Origin: Phaeosaccion multiseriatum
Taxonomy: Eukaryota > Ochrophyta, other classes
Assembly: GCA_965112735.1 (NCBI GenBank)
Contig: OZ218952.1
Coordinates: 5,766,001 to 5,830,000 of the forward strand
DNA: 64,000 nucleotides
Direction: 5' to 3'
Part shown: piece after piece, positions 62,763-64,000 of the stretch
Numbering within the stretch: the stretch's first letter is position 1
How the letters are laid out: the number at the start of each line of letters is the position of its first letter
Translations under genes and position numbers: made by a program
Notes under the pieces: generated by a model
Told to the model about the DNA's origin: nothing
Seen by the model: the letters and a program-made list of their open reading frames with translations, nothing else
Database searches by the model: none

Positions 62763-63175
62763 ATACCAGCTTGTGGATCATCGACAGTCGATCGATATCA
62801 GCTTGTAGGCCGACAGCTTCAGATTCCAGAAGCTTGTCGTTGGGCCGAGTGTATGTGATGTTCGCGAGTGCAGAAATAGCCTTAGCAACGTCCACTTCCG
62901 CCCGATGGAAAACGCCCGCACGCTTGCACGTGCCGGTCTCTCCTTAGTAGGCATCGAGATTCAGACTAGTACATTAACGTTACTTCACACTCCCGGTCTC
63001 ACCAGACATGGAGAGAGGGAGCCCTACGACAAGATAGAGAACATGACTGCAACCAACCACCCAAGGGTGGGCCTGTTAACTATACATAGGACATCGGTCT
63101 CACAGCACACCCCAATGAGACACACAGTACCTTCTCGGGCGGGCAAAGGGTTCCCAATGCAATGCCCATCCACAA
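62719..63175. other. Convergent intergenic region with GT repeat
   Basis: This 457-bp stretch lies between the stop codons of the protease and the MAP kinase. It contains a (GT)n run directly after the protease stop (about 62729-62757). On the minus strand there is a short protein-like open frame (62776-62946) discussed under findings. Otherwise I see no gene, RNA or regulatory signal; most is probably 3' UTR of both genes. Confidence 0.4.
62729..62757. repeat. (GT)n microsatellite after the protease stop codon
   Basis: A perfect dinucleotide run beginning about 10 bases after the protease stop codon, presumably in its 3' UTR. Confidence 0.9.
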
Positions 63176-64000
63176 CTATCGTCGCGCTGCCGCCTCTGGC
63201 CGGAAAGCAACAACGTCCTCAAACAATAATTCCTGTAGACATGCCTTTACCAGCGGCGTGGCCTCGACCTTGGCGAGCTGCAGCGGCTCGGGCTCGGTCA
63301 AAAGCCTTGGGCGACTATTAAAGCGATCGAGCCAGGGGTGCTGTATAGCGTCCTTGAGGCTCAGCCGCTTTGAGGGGTTGAAGGCGATCATCTTACCGAG
63401 CAGCTCCACGGCATTCTCGTGCACGTCCGGGAATTTCTCTCGGAGCTCCACCTTGGGCTTGTCTGTAATATCTAGCATGTATGCTCGCGCTTTCCGGTTT
63501 GTCACAAAGTCAAGGTCCGCCTCCTGGGGCTTGCCACATGTCCCCACGATAAGCCGAAGCATTTGGGCAGTGTTCGATCCCATGAAGAGCGGCACCTTCT
63601 GAAACATTTCTGCCAAAATGCAACCGGCCGACCACACGTCAATGGCAGGGCCGTACTCTGCTTCCAAAAACACCTCGGGTGCCCTCCACCATCGGGTCAC
63701 GACATACTCCGTAAACTTGGCCGTCTCTCCCAACTCGTCAGGGCAATCAAAGCTGCGCGCCAAGCCAAAGTCGCACAGCTTCAATTGGCAATTCGTGTTG
63801 ACAAGAATGTTGGCAGGCTTCAAGTCCCTGTGAATGACGCCGCACCGGTGGATGTACTCAATCCCGCAAAGCAGCTGGTAGAGGAAAAACTGAATATGCC
63901 CCTCCTTGAGAGCCTGTCCGCTGTAGATGATGTGGTGGAGGTCGGTGTCCATCCGCTCCATGACAATATACACGTCCTGAAAATTCTCCACGGACGGCGG
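63176..64000 (-). CDS. MAP kinase, 5' part outside window
   Basis: C-terminal three quarters of a CMGC Ser/Thr kinase of the MAPK family; the frame runs open off the right edge, so about 275 residues are visible. Marks: VYIVMERMDTDLHHII, then IHRDLKPANILVN (catalytic loop), KLCDFGLARSF (DFG), and the activation loop with the TEY dual-phosphorylation motif in AKFTEYVVTRWWRAPEV. The CMGC GCILAEM segment and the C-lobe end PSKRLSLKDAIQHPWL follow. A short C-terminal tail after the kinase domain ends in EAAARR. TEY makes it ERK-like by motif. It is preceded on this strand by sequence matching the normal MAPK segment, so no intron is needed at the edge. Confidence 0.93.
   Translation of the reverse strand, partial: PPSVENFQDVYIVMERMDTDLHHIIYSGQALKEGHIQFFLYQLLCGIEYIHRCGVIHRDLKPANILVNTNCQLKLCDFGLARSFDCPDELGETAKFTEYVVTRWWRAPEVFLEAEYGPAIDVWSAGCILAEMFQKVPLFMGSNTAQMLRLIVGTCGKPQEADLDFVTNRKARAYMLDITDKPKVELREKFPDVHENAVELLGKMIAFNPSKRLSLKDAIQHPWLDRFNSRPRLLTEPEPLQLAKVEATPLVKACLQELLFEDVVAFRPEAAARR

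Overview
This is nuclear DNA of a eukaryote. Nineteen protein-coding genes (one cut by the right edge) fill almost the whole window. Most are broken by many short introns (roughly 50-300 bp) with GT-AG borders, and their reading frames close exactly when the introns are removed. Two presequences, on glutamate synthase and on a methionine sulfoxide reductase, are a signal peptide followed by a Phe-containing cleavage motif (CSAFC and ARAFL). This is the bipartite 'ASAFAP' pattern of red-lineage secondary plastids. I infer a photosynthetic heterokont-type alga, with species unknown. No bacterial operons, CRISPR arrays, transposons, rRNA or tRNA genes were seen.

Layout: exocyst subunit EXO84 (+), polyadenylation factor FIP1 (-), an ER/secretory CS-domain protein (+), plastid ferredoxin-type glutamate synthase (-), a giant chorein/PH/PX lipid-transfer-like protein (+), plastid MsrB (-), a Sfi1/RGS/IQ-like protein (-), an orphan membrane glycoprotein (+), a linker-histone-domain FKBP (-), glucokinase (+), AMPK beta (-), AMPK alpha (+), an RBM26/27-like RNA-binding protein (-), cytosolic isoleucyl-tRNA synthetase (+), a K-Cl cotransporter (-), ArfGAP1-like (+), a La-related protein (-), a membrane-anchored papain-type protease (+) and a MAP kinase (-, partial). 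Seventeen of the eighteen neighbouring pairs lie on opposite strands, so the region is a chain of short divergent promoters and tight convergent 3' ends. Two convergent pairs have only 36 and 43 bp between their stop codons.

The most notable functional neighbourhood is 31.8-39.9 kb. Glucokinase, which carries a predicted C-terminal membrane anchor, is followed by the beta and alpha subunits of AMPK/SNF1. The two AMPK genes are arranged head to head over a shared 618-bp pyrimidine-rich region. Glucokinase itself shares a 149-bp divergent promoter with a gene fusing an H1-type linker-histone fold to an FKBP prolyl isomerase. Sugar entry and energy sensing thus sit side by side.

Other architectures worth attention are the chorein protein with added PH and PX-like domains, and an MsrB with a three-part presequence ending in a twin-arginine signal and with no zinc-site cysteines. 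There is also a protein combining Sfi1-like, C2H2, RGS-like and IQ segments. Exon boundaries below were worked out by hand from splice consensus, phase and protein-family fit. They are predictions, not transcript-supported models.
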